From an uncultured Bacteroides sp. (lineage in GTDB: Bacteria > Bacteroidota > Bacteroidia > Bacteroidales > Bacteroidaceae), in the NCBI GenBank assembly GCA_905198575.1, contig CAJKDC010000035.1:1-24486 (forward strand): a stretch of 24,486 nt of DNA, written 5' to 3'. Below, one piece after another: positions 23,422-24,486 of the stretch (the first letter of the stretch is position 1; each line of letters starts with the position of its first letter). The notes beneath the pieces are model-generated. The model saw nothing but the letters and a program-made list of their open reading frames with translations, ran no database searches and was not told the DNA's origin. The position numbers and the translations under genes are program-made.

Positions 23422-24216
23422 TTATTTTATACCGAACTTTGCTTTGATAGCCGGTAAGGCTTGCTGTATTTCGCTGATGCGGTGTGCATCACTGGGGTGT
23501 GTACTCATAAACTCGGGTACCGAGCTACCTCCGGCAGCCGACATTTTTTGCCAGAAAGCAATTGCGACATCCGGATTGTATCCTGCCATGGTCATGAAAA
23601 TAAGTCCCATATAGTCAGCTTCGGTTTCATGTTTGCGCGAGAAAGGTAACATTACTCCATACTGGGCACCGATACCATACACTTTTCCTGCCAGTGACTG
23701 TACCGTCTGACTTTTGTCGGCCAGTGTACTTCCTAAGATTTGAGCTCCATACTGTGCCATAATTTCCTGGCTCATACGCTCATTGCTATGTTTGGCTACG
23801 GCATGTGCCACTTCATGACCAATGACTACGGCCAGCTCATCGTCGGAAGATACCAGCTTCATGAGTCCTTCGTATACCACAATTTTACCGCCCGGCATAC
23901 AGAATGCATTCACCTGTTGATCTTTTACCAGATTAAACTCCCATGCAAAATTCTTTATTTCAGAAGCCAGTCCGTTTTGTTGTAGGTATTGCTCCGTGGC
24001 TGCAGCAATTTTTTTTCCTACCCGTGTCACCATGGCACTTTGTGCAGTCGAAGCTGATTTAGGTGCACTTTTCATATACTCCGTATATTGTTTTAGACTG
24101 GAAGCTAATACTTCCTGGTCTGATACGAGTAAAACCTGTTTTCGTCCGGTAACCGGTACCGAACCGCATGCTGCCATCAGCAGTGACAGCGATAGCATTG
24201 CTAATTGTTTTTTCAT
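23422..24216 (-). CDS. M48-family metallopeptidase lipoprotein
   Basis: 264 residues from ATG 24216; ATG 24222 is in frame and adds only Met-His. The lipobox LMAAC puts the lipidated cysteine at residue 17; the next residues (GSVPVTGRKQ) have no acidic run, so it probably faces the periplasm. The zinc motif HEVAH is at 134-138 and the third ligand lies in ETEAD (197-201). The family start 'PVTGRKQVLLVSDQEV' is typical of the M48 group that includes LoiP and Oma1-like proteases; these work in envelope protein quality control. No TPR domain follows, unlike BepA. First gene of the M48-SDR-MATE operon. I see no clean promoter box upstream (TAAAAGTA at 24269-24276 is one base off). Confidence 0.92.
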   Translation of the reverse strand: MKKQLAMLSLSLLMAACGSVPVTGRKQVLLVSDQEVLASSLKQYTEYMKSAPKSASTAQSAMVTRVGKKIAAATEQYLQQNGLASEIKNFAWEFNLVKDQQVNAFCMPGGKIVVYEGLMKLVSSDDELAVVIGHEVAHAVAKHSNERMSQEIMAQYGAQILGSTLADKSQTVQSLAGKVYGIGAQYGVMLPFSRKHETEADYMGLIFMTMAGYNPDVAIAFWQKMSAAGGSSVPEFMSTHPSDAHRISEIQQALPAIKAKFGIK

Positions 24217-24356
24217 ATGCATAAGCTGATAAAACTAGGGTTGTTGTATTCGCTATGTATTTACAGCCTAAAAGTACAAAAAACTTTTCATAGAATTTTC
24301 AAAGAAATGTCTGGAATGGAAATATTCACTTTTTTGAGAAAAAAATATCATAAAGT

Positions 24357-24387
24357 ATTGTCGGTTTAAAAAAAATGCCTACCTTTG
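24357..24387 (+). promoter_or_regulatory. Promoter of the tRNA-Glu gene
   Basis: ATTG (24357-24360), a 19-bp spacer and an exact TACCTTTG box (24380-24387). Transcription would begin near 24394, about 40 bases before the tRNA. Confidence 0.8.
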
Positions 24388-24433
24388 CTGCCGTTAAGAA
24401 AATGACACAGCAATAAAGTCAGATTTTAAGTAT

Positions 24434-24486
24434 GGCGCTTTCGTCTAGTGGCCTAGGACGCGGCCCTCTCACGGCTGAAACACGGG
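24434..24486 (+). tRNA. tRNA-Glu (anticodon CUC), 5' part, cut by the window end
   Basis: The first 53 bases of a tRNA are present: acceptor 5' strand GGCGCTT (24434-24440), TC, D arm with GTC/GAC stem (24443-24459), anticodon stem CGGCC/GGCTG (24461-24465 and 24473-24477, with one G-T pair) around CTCTCAC. The anticodon is CTC (24468-24470), which reads GAG. The start of the T stem (CGGG) is at the window edge. The D-arm and anticodon-loop layout matches bacterial tRNA-Glu. Confidence 0.9.

Noticed and set aside
24434..24486. tRNA end as an integration site of a mobile element
   Set aside because: The 3' half of the tRNA and all downstream sequence are outside the window, and no integrase is seen on this side.

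Overview
The window looks like a chromosomal segment of a Bacteroidota species, most likely Bacteroidales (Bacteroides/Phocaeicola-like). The evidence is repeated promoters of the Bacteroides type (TTTG, 19-20 bp, TAnnTTTG), signal peptides ending in AQ, and lineage-typical genes: the PUR-domain protein, the DUF5606-type protein, a long NusB, a YbbR protein beside yajC and coaE, and PepSY-like proteins. I saw no insertion sequence, CRISPR array, phage gene or frameshifted gene. The species cannot be fixed from sequence alone.

Region 1 (1-7590) is the accessory-looking part. A terminator at the left edge closes an unseen upstream gene. Six plus-strand genes follow, all encoding exported proteins: a CsgG/FlgO-like protein with a FlgT-C-like tail, a second TolB-N/CsgG-like protein (DUF6175-like), a large mosaic protein with an LPP20-like head, a small LPP20-like lipoprotein, another LPP20-like protein, and a transglutaminase-like protein carrying three 11-residue Phe repeats. 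A 13-bp perfect hairpin with a promoter-like box in its loop divides genes 1-4 from 5-6, and a second terminator closes the locus. The folds recall the Vibrio FlgO/FlgP/FlgT outer-membrane ring proteins and CsgG, but no flagellar or curli gene is present. This is the best candidate for an undescribed envelope system.

Region 2 (7600-10120) is a CPA2-type cation:proton antiporter with its own promoter and two RCK_C domains but no NAD-binding RCK_N domain. A shared bidirectional terminator follows.

Region 3 (10128-12480) is the minus-strand translation operon rplY-pth-hslR behind a textbook promoter and a structured leader. Next to it is a separate minus-strand PUR-domain gene with its own promoter and terminator.

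Region 4 (12560-16080) is a plus-strand core cluster: nusB, yajC, a YbbR-domain gene, coaE and a DUF5606-like gene, ending at a strong terminator.

Region 5 (16082-21179) holds a DUF2721 membrane protein (minus), a beta-carbonic anhydrase plus small GNAT pair (plus), a PepSY-like periplasmic protein (minus), and a large AsmA-family protein (plus).

Region 6 (21203-24486) is a minus-strand operon encoding an M48 lipoprotein protease, an SDR oxidoreductase and a MATE transporter. It is followed by a strong promoter and the 5' part of a tRNA-Glu(CUC) gene cut by the window end.
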